Assembly (NCBI GenBank): GCA_020638905.1
Contig: JACKHP010000013.1
Coordinates: 1 to 64,000 of the forward strand
DNA: 64,000 nt
Reading direction: 5' to 3'
Source: Planctomycetota bacterium
GTDB lineage: Bacteria; Planctomycetota; B15-G4
Position 1 is the first letter of the stretch, and every line of letters begins with the position of its first letter. The notes under the pieces are model-generated. The model was not told where the DNA came from. It worked only from the letters and a program-made list of their open reading frames with translations, and did not search any database. Shown here piece by piece: positions 53,455 to 61,625 of the stretch. A program made the position numbers and the translations under genes.

Positions 53455-56400
53455 ATGACGCAGCGATCCCCGGCCCCGCACGGCGACGGCGCGCGCGACG
53501 TCACGCCCGACGAGGTCGAGGCGCTGTTCGACGCGTGGCTCGCGCGCAGCGAGCGCGAGGGACCGGAGAGCGCCGACTTCGACGCGTTCTGCGCCGAGCA
53601 TCCCCGGGCCGAGGCCCAGCTGCGCCGGCTGCGGGCGGCCTTCGACCGCTTCGGCGGCGAGGTCGACGTCATCGACGACGAGCTCGAGCGCTCGACGAGC
53701 GGCGGGGACGCGGCGCGCGGCGCGGGCCCGCGCCGCGCCGACGACGGGTCGTCCGACACGCCGACGAAGATGCTGCTCGCGGCGCTCGGCGACGAGACGT
53801 CGCAGCCCGACGCGGGCGACGGCCATCCCACGGTCGAGCTCGACCTCGAGGGGGCCGGGACCGCACCGGACAGCCGCGAGGGCGCCACGGTGGCGCGTTC
53901 GTTCGCCCACGTCGTCGAGCGCCTCGGGCGCGCTCGTCCCGCGTACCGCCGCTACACGAACGGACGCGAGGTCGCGCGCGGCGGCATGGGCGCGATCCTG
54001 AAGGCCTGGGACAGCGACCTGCGCCGCTACCTCGCGATGAAGATCATGCTGCCGGCGCGCGGCGACGCGTCCGACGCCGGGGCCGAGGAGCGCCGCCTCG
54101 CGCGCTTCCTCGAGGAGGCGCAGATCACCGGGCAGCTCGACCACCCGGGCATCGTCCCCGTGCACGAGATCGGGCGCGACGCGCAGGGGCGCCTGTTCTT
54201 CACGATGCGCTTCGTGCGCGGGCGCAGCTTCGGCGAGATCGTCGACCTCGTGCACGCCGGCGGCAAGGACGGCTGGACGCTGCCGCGCGCGCTCGACGTG
54301 CTGCTCAAGGTCTGCGACACGCTCGCGTACGCGCACAGCAAGGACGTCGTCCATCGCGACATCAAGCCGGCCAACGTCATGGTCGGCCGCTTCGGCGAGG
54401 TGTACGTGATGGACTGGGGCCTGGCCAAGGTCATGGGACGCACCCAGGCCGCGCCCGTCGCCCAGACCGACACGGGTCAGACCGACGGCACGCTCGTGCA
54501 GGTGCAGAGCGACCGGCGCGACCACGGCAGCGATCCGGCGAGCCCGCTGCGCACCGTCGAGGGCGCGGTGGTCGGCACGCCCGCCTACATGTCCCCCGAG
54601 CAGGCCCTGGGACGCAGCGAATCGGTCGGACCCGCCACCGACGTGTACGCGGTGGGCGCGCTCATGTACTTCCTGCTCTCGGGCCAGGCGCCGTACATGC
54701 GGCGCGGGCAGCGGCTCGGCAGCAAGTCGGTGCTCGAGGCGGTGCGCGCGGGACCGCCGCGTCCGGTCACGAGCCTCAAGCGCCGGCTGCCGGCCGACCT
54801 CGTGTCGATCTGCAACAAGGCCATGCGACGCGAGATCCGCGAGCGCTACCCGACGATGCGCGCCATGGCCGACGACCTGCGCGCCTTCGTCGAGGGACGC
54901 GTCGTGCGCGCCTCGCGCACGGGCGCGCTGGCCGAGCTGCGCAAGTGGATCGTGCGCAACAAGGGCGGCGCCACGGTGGCGCTCGTCTCGTTCGTGGTGC
55001 TGCTCGGCGCGCTGTTCTTCCTGCTCGACCTCAACGACAAGCTGAGCCGCGAGAAGATCGTGGCGCGCGACGCGGCGGTCGAGGCGTCCGCGAGCGAGCT
55101 GCGCGCGCGGGCCAGCGCCGAGGCCGCGCTGCACGGCGAGCGCCTGGCGAAGGAGCGCGAGTCCGAGGCCGTGGCCGCGCGCGAACGGGAGGCGCGCGCC
55201 ACGTACGCCGCGAACATCGAGGCCGCCGACGGACGGCTGCGCTACGCCGAGGTGACCGAGGCCGAGCGACGGCTGGCGGCCTGTCCCGAGGAGCTGCGCA
55301 GGTTCGAGTGGGCGTACCTGCGGCTCGTGGCCGACGGCAGCCTGGCGACCGTCGCCGCCCACGACGGACGCATCAGCGACGCGGCCTTCGCGCGCCTCGG
55401 CTCCGACTTCGTGACCGGCTCGCTCGACGGCAGCGCCGTCGTGTGGAACAAGAACACGCGCACCGAGGTGACGCGCGTCGACCACGGGCGTCCGGTCACG
55501 GCGGTCTCGTACGACCCGGGCTCGCCGGTGGCGGCGCTCGGCGACGACCAGGGCGAGATCGTGCTCTTCGACGCGTTCGAGGGCACGCTCCTGCAACACC
55601 TGCGCAGCACGCGGCGCACCGGCGCGGTGACCGCGCTGCTGTTCGGTCCCCAGGGCGGCGGCCTGCTGCTCGCCGGTTACGCCGGCGGCAGCGTGGCCGC
55701 CTGGAACCTCGCCACCCAGCGCGAGATCCCCTTCGTGGGACACACGCGCCAGGTCACCGACCTCTCGCTCTCCGCGCTGGGCGACACCTTCGTGTCGGGC
55801 TCGACCGACGGCGCGATCCACGTCTGGGACGCGTCGGCGCGCGACACCGGTCCGCTCTTCTCGTACTACGACGCGCGCGGCGCGGTCGAGGCGGTCGCGA
55901 TGAGTCCCACCGGCGACCAGATCGCGGCCGGGACCGAGCGCGGCAAGCTGCACGTGTTCTCGATCTCGGGCGAACTGCCGCCGATCGAGGTCGACACCGA
56001 CGGCGCCGTGGCGGCGCTGGCGTTCACGACCGACGGGGCGAGCGTGCTGTGCGCCGGCGCCGGACGCAGCGTGCAGCGCTTCGACGCGTTCACCGGCGAG
56101 CTGCAGACGCGTCTGCTCGGACACCGCGCGCCCGTGACGTGCGTGGCCGTCGACCCCGACGGCGCGCTGTTCGTGACCGGCGCCGAGGACGGCCAGCTGC
56201 GCGTGTGGGACGCGTCCTCGCTCTCGGGCGCCACCGCGTTCGGCGGCGACATGGGTGCCCCGCGCTCGCTCGCGCTCTCGCCCGACGGACGCCGTGCGCT
56301 CACGTCCTCCGACGACGGGCGCGTCGTGCTGTGGGACGCCCGGGCGCGCCTGCCGCTCGACCTGCTCGACCTCGAGCCGCCGGCCTTCCACGAGGTGGCG

Positions 56401-57714
56401 TGGTCGCCGACGGGCGGCAGCGTCGCGCTCGGTCCCTCGGTGCCCTCGTCCGACGGACGCTGCGCGATCCGCGTGCTCGACGTGGTCGGCGACGGACTCG
56501 TCGACCGCGGCACGCGGCTCGACCGCCACCGGCGCGGCGTCGACGCGCTGGTCTTCTCGCCCGACGGCGCCCGCCTGCTCTCCGGCGGCAAGGACGGTCG
56601 ACTGCTGCTGTGGGACGCGCTCGACGGCACGCTGCTGCGCGAGTTCGAGGGCCACGACATCCTGCTCTACGCCGCGGCGTTCTCCCCCGACGGCGCACGC
56701 CTCGCGAGCGGCGGCGACGACGGCACGCTGCGCCTGTGGGACGCCGACACCGGCACCGGCCACGTGGTCGGCGACGCCGGAGACGCCGTCACGCAACTCG
56801 CGTGGTCGCCCGACGGACGCCGCCTCGCCGTGGTGCGCGACCGCGCGCCGCGCGACGCGATCGAGCTGCTCGACGTGGCCGACGAACGCGTCACGGCGAC
56901 GCTCACGGGACACGCCGGCGACGTCCTCGCGCTGGCCTGGCACCCGAGCGCCGAGCGCCTCGCGAGCGCCGGACGCGACGGCACGATCGTGCTCTGGGAC
57001 GGCGCGAGCGCGCAGCGCGTGCTCACGCTGCGTCCCGGCGAGCCGGTCACGTCGCTGGCCTTCGACGCCGCCGGCGAGCGGCTGTTCAGCTGCCTCGAGA
57101 GCACGGTCATGGTCTACGAGACGGCGCGACCCGAGGAGCTCGCGGCGGTGCGGAGCATGGCGTCCGCCGTGGCCGAGCAGGGACGACGCGTGTTCGAGCA
57201 ACGCCTCGCGGCCGACGTCGACCCGCGCGTCGTGATCGCACGCCTCGCCGACGACACCGAGCTCGAGCCCGCCGTGCGCGCCGAGGCGCTGCGTCGCGCG
57301 CGCCTCTTCGGACAGGATCCCGAGCGCCTCGCGAACGCGGCCTGGCCGGTGGTGCTCGAGCCGTTCGCGAGCCGCGCCGTGCGGGTCGAGGCGCTGGCCC
57401 GCGCGCGCGCGGCCGACGCGTTGCATCCGGGCGACCCGCGCCTGCTCGCCGTACTGGGCGGCGCGTGGCTGCGCAGCGGCGACACGCGCCGCGCCCTCAC
57501 CGTGCTCGGGCGCGCGCAGAAACTCGACCCCGACGGCGATCGCTTCCCGCTGGCCGTGGTGCTCTCGCTCACCGCGCTGTCGCACGCCGCCGCGGGCGAC
57601 ACCGCCGCTGCGAGCCTCGACCTGTCGCGCGCCGAGCGCGAGATCGGCCTGTTCGGCATGTCCGACGCCGAGCAGCTCGTGCGCGAGGCGCGCCGCAAGC
57701 TCGACGCGCGCTGA
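53455..57714 (+). CDS. Transmembrane serine/threonine protein kinase with WD40 propellers
   Basis: A 1419-residue receptor-like kinase. Order: polar N-terminal segment (about 20-70), kinase domain (about 170-460), one TM helix (about 504-525), coiled region with Ala/Arg/Glu (about 540-610), then WD40 repeats (about 630-1225), and an Ala-rich TPR-like end. Kinase motifs: glycine loop ARGGMG, Lys in LAMKIM, catalytic HRDIKPANVMV near 300. DFG is replaced by DWGLAKV and followed by GTPAYMSPEQALG. About a dozen blades read like FSPDGARLASGGDDGTLRLW. Start at ATG 53455; an in-frame earlier ATG at 53407 overlaps the promoter-like region. Confidence 0.94.
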   Translation: MTQRSPAPHGDGARDVTPDEVEALFDAWLARSEREGPESADFDAFCAEHPRAEAQLRRLRAAFDRFGGEVDVIDDELERSTSGGDAARGAGPRRADDGSSDTPTKMLLAALGDETSQPDAGDGHPTVELDLEGAGTAPDSREGATVARSFAHVVERLGRARPAYRRYTNGREVARGGMGAILKAWDSDLRRYLAMKIMLPARGDASDAGAEERRLARFLEEAQITGQLDHPGIVPVHEIGRDAQGRLFFTMRFVRGRSFGEIVDLVHAGGKDGWTLPRALDVLLKVCDTLAYAHSKDVVHRDIKPANVMVGRFGEVYVMDWGLAKVMGRTQAAPVAQTDTGQTDGTLVQVQSDRRDHGSDPASPLRTVEGAVVGTPAYMSPEQALGRSESVGPATDVYAVGALMYFLLSGQAPYMRRGQRLGSKSVLEAVRAGPPRPVTSLKRRLPADLVSICNKAMRREIRERYPTMRAMADDLRAFVEGRVVRASRTGALAELRKWIVRNKGGATVALVSFVVLLGALFFLLDLNDKLSREKIVARDAAVEASASELRARASAEAALHGERLAKERESEAVAAREREARATYAANIEAADGRLRYAEVTEAERRLAACPEELRRFEWAYLRLVADGSLATVAAHDGRISDAAFARLGSDFVTGSLDGSAVVWNKNTRTEVTRVDHGRPVTAVSYDPGSPVAALGDDQGEIVLFDAFEGTLLQHLRSTRRTGAVTALLFGPQGGGLLLAGYAGGSVAAWNLATQREIPFVGHTRQVTDLSLSALGDTFVSGSTDGAIHVWDASARDTGPLFSYYDARGAVEAVAMSPTGDQIAAGTERGKLHVFSISGELPPIEVDTDGAVAALAFTTDGASVLCAGAGRSVQRFDAFTGELQTRLLGHRAPVTCVAVDPDGALFVTGAEDGQLRVWDASSLSGATAFGGDMGAPRSLALSPDGRRALTSSDDGRVVLWDARARLPLDLLDLEPPAFHEVAWSPTGGSVALGPSVPSSDGRCAIRVLDVVGDGLVDRGTRLDRHRRGVDALVFSPDGARLLSGGKDGRLLLWDALDGTLLREFEGHDILLYAAAFSPDGARLASGGDDGTLRLWDADTGTGHVVGDAGDAVTQLAWSPDGRRLAVVRDRAPRDAIELLDVADERVTATLTGHAGDVLALAWHPSAERLASAGRDGTIVLWDGASAQRVLTLRPGEPVTSLAFDAAGERLFSCLESTVMVYETARPEELAAVRSMASAVAEQGRRVFEQRLAADVDPRVVIARLADDTELEPAVRAEALRRARLFGQDPERLANAAWPVVLEPFASRAVRVEALARARAADALHPGDPRLLAVLGGAWLRSGDTRRALTVLGRAQKLDPDGDRFPLAVVLSLTALSHAAAGDTAAASLDLSRAEREIGLFGMSDAEQLVREARRKLDAR

Positions 57715-57796
57715 CGGGGCGCGCTGATGGGACGCGCGCGTCGAATCCGCCCTGCTCGTCGCCGGCCGACGTCGGACGGCTGCCGGAGGATCGCCC

Positions 57797-58027
57797 GTGG
57801 ACAGAGATCCCGCCCGCTGGGCCGAGCTGCGCGCGCTGCTCGAGCGGCTGCTCGACGGGACGCCCGCCCAGCGCGCGACGCTGCTGGCCGACGTCCGCCG
57901 CGGTGATCCGGCGCTGGCCTCCGAGCTGTCCCGGCTGCTGCGGCTCGAGCCCCGGGCGCGGCACTTCATGGACCCGCCGGGCGAGCCGCGGGCGGGCGAA
58001 CGGTCGTCGCCGTGGGCCGGCCCGTGA
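57797..58027 (+). CDS. Small protein matching the N-terminal segment of planctomycete kinases, without a kinase
   Basis: A 76-residue product, PARWAELRALLERLLDGTP then QRATLLADVRRGDPALASEL and SRLLRLEPRARHFMDPP. This pattern (W-x-x-V/L, LL-x-L/G-x-P, DP-x-L-x-x-E/S-L, FLD-x-P) is the segment that normally precedes the catalytic domain in sigma-linked Ser/Thr kinases. Here it stands alone, ending soon after the Asp-Pro-Pro. GGAGG seven bases before the GTG is one of the best ribosome sites in the window, so translation is likely. It may be a remnant, or a regulatory partner of the following sigma factor. Confidence 0.65.
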   Translation: MDRDPARWAELRALLERLLDGTPAQRATLLADVRRGDPALASELSRLLRLEPRARHFMDPPGEPRAGERSSPWAGP

Positions 58028-58110
58028 CCCCTCCACCCCGCGCCGATTGGACGGGATCGCCGATCCGGGAGACCATGAGGCCGTCCCCTCCCCAGGCAGG
58101 CCGCCGCCGC

Positions 58111-58725
58111 ATGTCGCCGAACGAACAGGCCACCGTCCTCCTGCAGCGCCTCAGCCACGGCGACCTCGCCGCGGCCGACGAACTGCTGCCGCTCGTCTAC
58201 CACGAGCTGCACGGACTCGCGCGGCGACTCATGTCCGGCGAGCGCGACAACCACACGTTGCAGGCCACCGCGCTCGTGAACGAGGCCTACCTGCGCCTCG
58301 TCGACCAGGCCGGTACCGACTGGGAGAGCCGCGCGCACTTCCTGCGCACCGCGGCGCGCGCGATGCGCAACGTGCTCGTCGACCACGCGCGCACGCGCAA
58401 CGCCGACAAGCGCGGCGGCAAGCGCGCCCGCGTCCCGCTCGACGACGCGCTCGCGGCCTACGAGGCGCGCGCGCTCGACATGCTCGCGCTCGACACCGCG
58501 CTCGAACGCCTGTCCGAGATGGACGAACAGCTCGCGCAGCTCGTCGAGCTGCGCTTCTTCGCCGGGCTCACGATCCCCGAGACGGCGAAGATCCTGGGCG
58601 TCTCGACGCCCACCGTCGAACGCGGCTGGCGCGTGGCGCGCCTCTGGCTGCGCGCCGAGATCGAGGGACGTCCGCGACTCGACGTCGGGGACGAGGGCGC
58701 GGAGGGTGCGGCGGCGGCCGGCTGA
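58111..58725 (+). CDS. ECF sigma factor of the TIGR02999-like planctomycete/acidobacterial class
   Basis: A 204-residue sigma factor. Region 2 has DELLPLVYHELHGLARRLM near 24-42 and QATALVNEAYLRLVDQ near 52-67, then the class signature RAMRNVLVDHARTRNADKRGG near 90-110. Region 4 has LAQLVELRFFAGLTIPETAK and VSTPTVERGWRVARLWL (145-190). In related genomes such genes lie next to Ser/Thr kinases whose N-terminal segment resembles the orphan ORF just upstream. The ATG at 58111 is chosen by homology; an ATG at 58075 has a closer GGGAG. Overlap with the 76-residue ORF is avoided by either. Confidence 0.9.
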   Translation: MSPNEQATVLLQRLSHGDLAAADELLPLVYHELHGLARRLMSGERDNHTLQATALVNEAYLRLVDQAGTDWESRAHFLRTAARAMRNVLVDHARTRNADKRGGKRARVPLDDALAAYEARALDMLALDTALERLSEMDEQLAQLVELRFFAGLTIPETAKILGVSTPTVERGWRVARLWLRAEIEGRPRLDVGDEGAEGAAAAG

Positions 58726-58756
58726 GCGCGGCGTCGCACGCGTGGAGGGACCCGGC

Positions 58757-60310
58757 ATGGCGCAGAGCACCGACACACCCGGATCCGTGGCGTATCGATC
58801 CACGCCGCGGGTCCTGCACCTCAACCTCACGGCTCGCTGCAACATCGCGTGTCGCATCTGCAAGTCGCCCGGTCACGAGTTCTCGATGAACGATCCGAGT
58901 CTCGCGCACCCGCTCGTCGAGGACGTGGTGGCCCAGACCTTCGCGGGGCTCGAGCAGTTGCGGCTCGACTCGTCCGGCGAGCTCTTCCTCTCGCCCGAGC
59001 TGCCGTTCGTCCTCGAGCAGGCGACACGGCACGGCGTGCCGGTGTTCATCTCGACGAACGGCATGCTCGTCGACGAGGCGCGCAGCAGCTCGTTGTGCGC
59101 CTCGTCCGTGCGGCACGTCCAGGTCTCGGTCGACAGCCCCGAGCCCGAGACGTTCGAGTGGATCCGCAAGGGAGCCCGCTTCGACGCGGTGATGCGGGGC
59201 GTCGATCGTCTCGCGGCGGCGCGCCGCACGGCCGGACGCGAGTCGTCGCTGAAGCTCGAGTTCCACGCGGCGCTCCTGGCGCAGAACTTCCGGCAGCTGC
59301 CGGACCTCGTCCGCCTCGCCCACGAACGCGGCTTCGACGGCGTGAGCTGGGCCTACGCGTGGATCAAGCACTACATGGGCGTCGACTGGGCCGTGTACTG
59401 GGAGCAGGACGCCTGCGACCAGCACGTGTCCGAGGCGGCCGCGCTCGCGCGCTCGTTGGGCATGACGTTCAGCGGACCCGCGTCCTTCGCCTCCGACCGC
59501 TGGATCCGCCCACCCGAGCCGTGCCGCTACGCGATCGAGTGGAGCTACGTCGAACCGGACGGCCGCATCTATCCCTGCTGCATCGGGGCGCTCGGCTACG
59601 AGTGCGGCGACCTGCGCCGCGAGAGCTTCACCGAGATCTGGCACGGTGATCGCTACCGTCGGCTGCGCGACACCATCGGGACCGACGCTCCCGCGTTCGA
59701 CAAGTGCGCATCCTGCTACATCGCCACCGACTGGCACCCTTCCGACGCGCACGCGCACTTCGATGCACGCCATTGGCCCGTCGTCGACGAACGGGCGGCC
59801 ACGCTGTCGCCCTGGCGCGGGTGGTGCCGGGTGGACGAATACCGGTTGCCGGGAGGGCTCGCGTCCGAGTTGCGCGACGCGGTCACCGCGACCTTCGCGG
59901 GCGAGCACGCCCGCGCCCTCGCGCTCGTCGAGGCGTGCGCCGAGCGCTTCCCGGACGACCTCGACCTGCGTGCCTACCGTGCCGAGCTCGCCGCGCGGGC
60001 GTGTCCGGGACGCGTGGCCGAGGCCACTCCGTCACGCTGCTACACGGCGACGGTGCCGGACTCGCTGCGCGACACAGCCTGCGCACGTCCCGCCGAGGTG
60101 CAGGTCACGGAGGACGGCGTCGAGCTCCCGTTCTCCGACGTCTCGCACGCGGAGATCCGACGGCTGGGCGCGGGCCGCTACTCGGTCTGGGGCGAGACGG
60201 TCTACCTCTCGACGCGCGATCACTCCGATCCGCGCACGAACGGCCGCACCTACGGCATCCACGGCGACGGCGTCGACGCGCGGCTCGTCGACTTCACGCC
60301 CAATGCATGA
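58757..60310 (+). CDS. Radical SAM protein with SPASM-like cysteines and unknown C-terminal domain
   Basis: A 517-residue radical SAM enzyme. The cluster motif is CNIACRIC (Cys28, Cys32, Cys35). A SPASM-like half follows, with IYPCCIGALGYECGDLR near 273-289 and CASCYIATDW near 317, suggesting one or more auxiliary iron-sulfur clusters. After residue 390 the chain continues with a Cys-poor region ending VWGETVYLSTRDHSDP. Such enzymes modify peptides, sugars or cofactors. No precursor peptide or transporter gene is nearby, so the substrate is unknown. GGAGGG lies eight bases from the ATG. Confidence 0.85.
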   Translation: MAQSTDTPGSVAYRSTPRVLHLNLTARCNIACRICKSPGHEFSMNDPSLAHPLVEDVVAQTFAGLEQLRLDSSGELFLSPELPFVLEQATRHGVPVFISTNGMLVDEARSSSLCASSVRHVQVSVDSPEPETFEWIRKGARFDAVMRGVDRLAAARRTAGRESSLKLEFHAALLAQNFRQLPDLVRLAHERGFDGVSWAYAWIKHYMGVDWAVYWEQDACDQHVSEAAALARSLGMTFSGPASFASDRWIRPPEPCRYAIEWSYVEPDGRIYPCCIGALGYECGDLRRESFTEIWHGDRYRRLRDTIGTDAPAFDKCASCYIATDWHPSDAHAHFDARHWPVVDERAATLSPWRGWCRVDEYRLPGGLASELRDAVTATFAGEHARALALVEACAERFPDDLDLRAYRAELAARACPGRVAEATPSRCYTATVPDSLRDTACARPAEVQVTEDGVELPFSDVSHAEIRRLGAGRYSVWGETVYLSTRDHSDPRTNGRTYGIHGDGVDARLVDFTPNA

Positions 60311-60348
60311 CGGGCCGTCGCCGTCGTCCCGCGCGCCGTAGGACCATC

Positions 60349-61545
60349 TCAGCCGTCGAGCAGTTCGACGCCACCCATCGCATCGGTCACGAACGCGTCG
60401 ACCTCGGCGCCGAGCGCCTCGCGCGCCTTCTCGCGCAGCGCGTCGAGCAGCGCCTCGGCGCGCGTGCGGCGCACCAGCGCCACGAGCGATCCGCCGAAGC
60501 CGCCGCCGGTCAGGCGCGCGCCGGTGAGCGAGCGCTTGTTCGCGTCGGCCAGCGCGTCGTGCACCTCGCGCAGGCGCTCGACCGCGTCGACGCTGCACTG
60601 CACGTCGTCGCGCAGCGAGACGTGTCCCGCGCGGAGCAGGCCATCGAGCGCGGCGAAGTCGCCGTCGGCCAGGGCGCGCGCCGCGACGCGCACGCGGGCG
60701 TTCTCCGACACCACGTGCCGCACGCGGCGCAGGTGCACGTCGTCGAGGCGCGCCATGCCGGCGGCGAGCGCCTCCATCGTGACCTCGGACAGGCTGCGCA
60801 CGCCGAGGAAGGCCGAGGCCCGCGCGCACTCGGCGCGCAGCCGCGCGTAGTGGCCGTCGGACAGGTCGTGGCGCGCGCCGCTGTCGGCCACGAGCACGCA
60901 CACGCCGCGCGGCAACGGCACGTGCCAGAAGCTCTCGCGCGCGCAGTCGATCAGCAGCGCGTGGCCCTCGCGCGCGACCGAGACCACGAGCGGGTCCATC
61001 AGGCCGCAGGGCGTGCCGGCGGCGTGCTCGGCGCGCTGGACGAGCCGGCTGCGCTCGAGCGGCGAGAGGTCGCGGCCGTGCAGCGCCTCGGCCGCGCGGC
61101 AGAGTCCGACGCCGAGGGCCGCGCTCGACGAGAGGCCCGCGCCGAGCGGCAGGTCGCCGTGCAGCAGGACGTCGCACGCCGGCAGCGCGAGCCCGACCTC
61201 GCGCAGCACCGAGAGCAGCGCGCGCGGACGGATCGTCCAGCGCGGGAGGCCCGAGCCGTCGTCGGGCTCCCACGGGAAGGGCGCGCCCTCGGCGTCGGTG
61301 AGCGCGTGCGCGCCGTCGTCGCAGGCCGCGCTGGCCATGCGCACGCCCGGCGTCGGGGACGGCGCCGCGAGCACGAGCGTGGCGCGCCCCACCGCGACCG
61401 GCAGCACGAGGCCGCCTTCGTAGTCGGTGTGCTCGCCCAGCAGGTTGACCCGTCCCGGGGCCTGGACGACCACGGCGGGCGCGCGGCCGAAGCGCGCCTC
61501 GAAGTCGGCCCGGGCTTCGGCGAGGAGGGTCGGCGGACGGCTCAC
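60349..61545 (-). CDS. galK: Galactokinase
   Basis: Phosphorylates galactose at C1 with ATP. The 398-residue GHMP kinase shows the galactokinase signature PGRVNLLGEHTDYEGGLVL near 30-48, the phosphate loop LPLGAGLSSSAALGVGL near 131-147 and TGGGFGGSLVAL near 347. The GTG start at 61545 gives MSRPPTLLAEARADFEARFG, the usual length before the signature. No other Leloir pathway genes are in the window. Convergent with the radical SAM gene, divergent from the peptidase gene. Confidence 0.95.
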   Translation of the reverse strand: MSRPPTLLAEARADFEARFGRAPAVVVQAPGRVNLLGEHTDYEGGLVLPVAVGRATLVLAAPSPTPGVRMASAACDDGAHALTDAEGAPFPWEPDDGSGLPRWTIRPRALLSVLREVGLALPACDVLLHGDLPLGAGLSSSAALGVGLCRAAEALHGRDLSPLERSRLVQRAEHAAGTPCGLMDPLVVSVAREGHALLIDCARESFWHVPLPRGVCVLVADSGARHDLSDGHYARLRAECARASAFLGVRSLSEVTMEALAAGMARLDDVHLRRVRHVVSENARVRVAARALADGDFAALDGLLRAGHVSLRDDVQCSVDAVERLREVHDALADANKRSLTGARLTGGGFGGSLVALVRRTRAEALLDALREKAREALGAEVDAFVTDAMGGVELLDG

Positions 61546-61588
61546 GGCGCCAGTGTGACGTGACGGACGCGCGCGCGCCACCCGGGTG

Positions 61589-61594
61589 TAGACT
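61589..61594 (+). promoter_or_regulatory. Candidate -10 element for the M14 peptidase gene
   Basis: TAGACT in the string GTGTAGACTCGC, 32 bases upstream of the ATG. The nine bases TAGACTCGC are shared with the site at 27720-27712. Confidence 0.38.
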
Positions 61595-61625
61595 CGCGCG
61601 CCTCGTCCCGGGAGCGCCTCCGCCC

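Noticed and set aside
53170..58863. Very long minus-strand open frame opposite the sigma/kinase genes
   Set aside because: Its translation is Arg/Ala/Gly/Val-rich without domain, the expected antisense shadow of high-GC coding DNA; the plus strand has clear sigma and kinase motifs.
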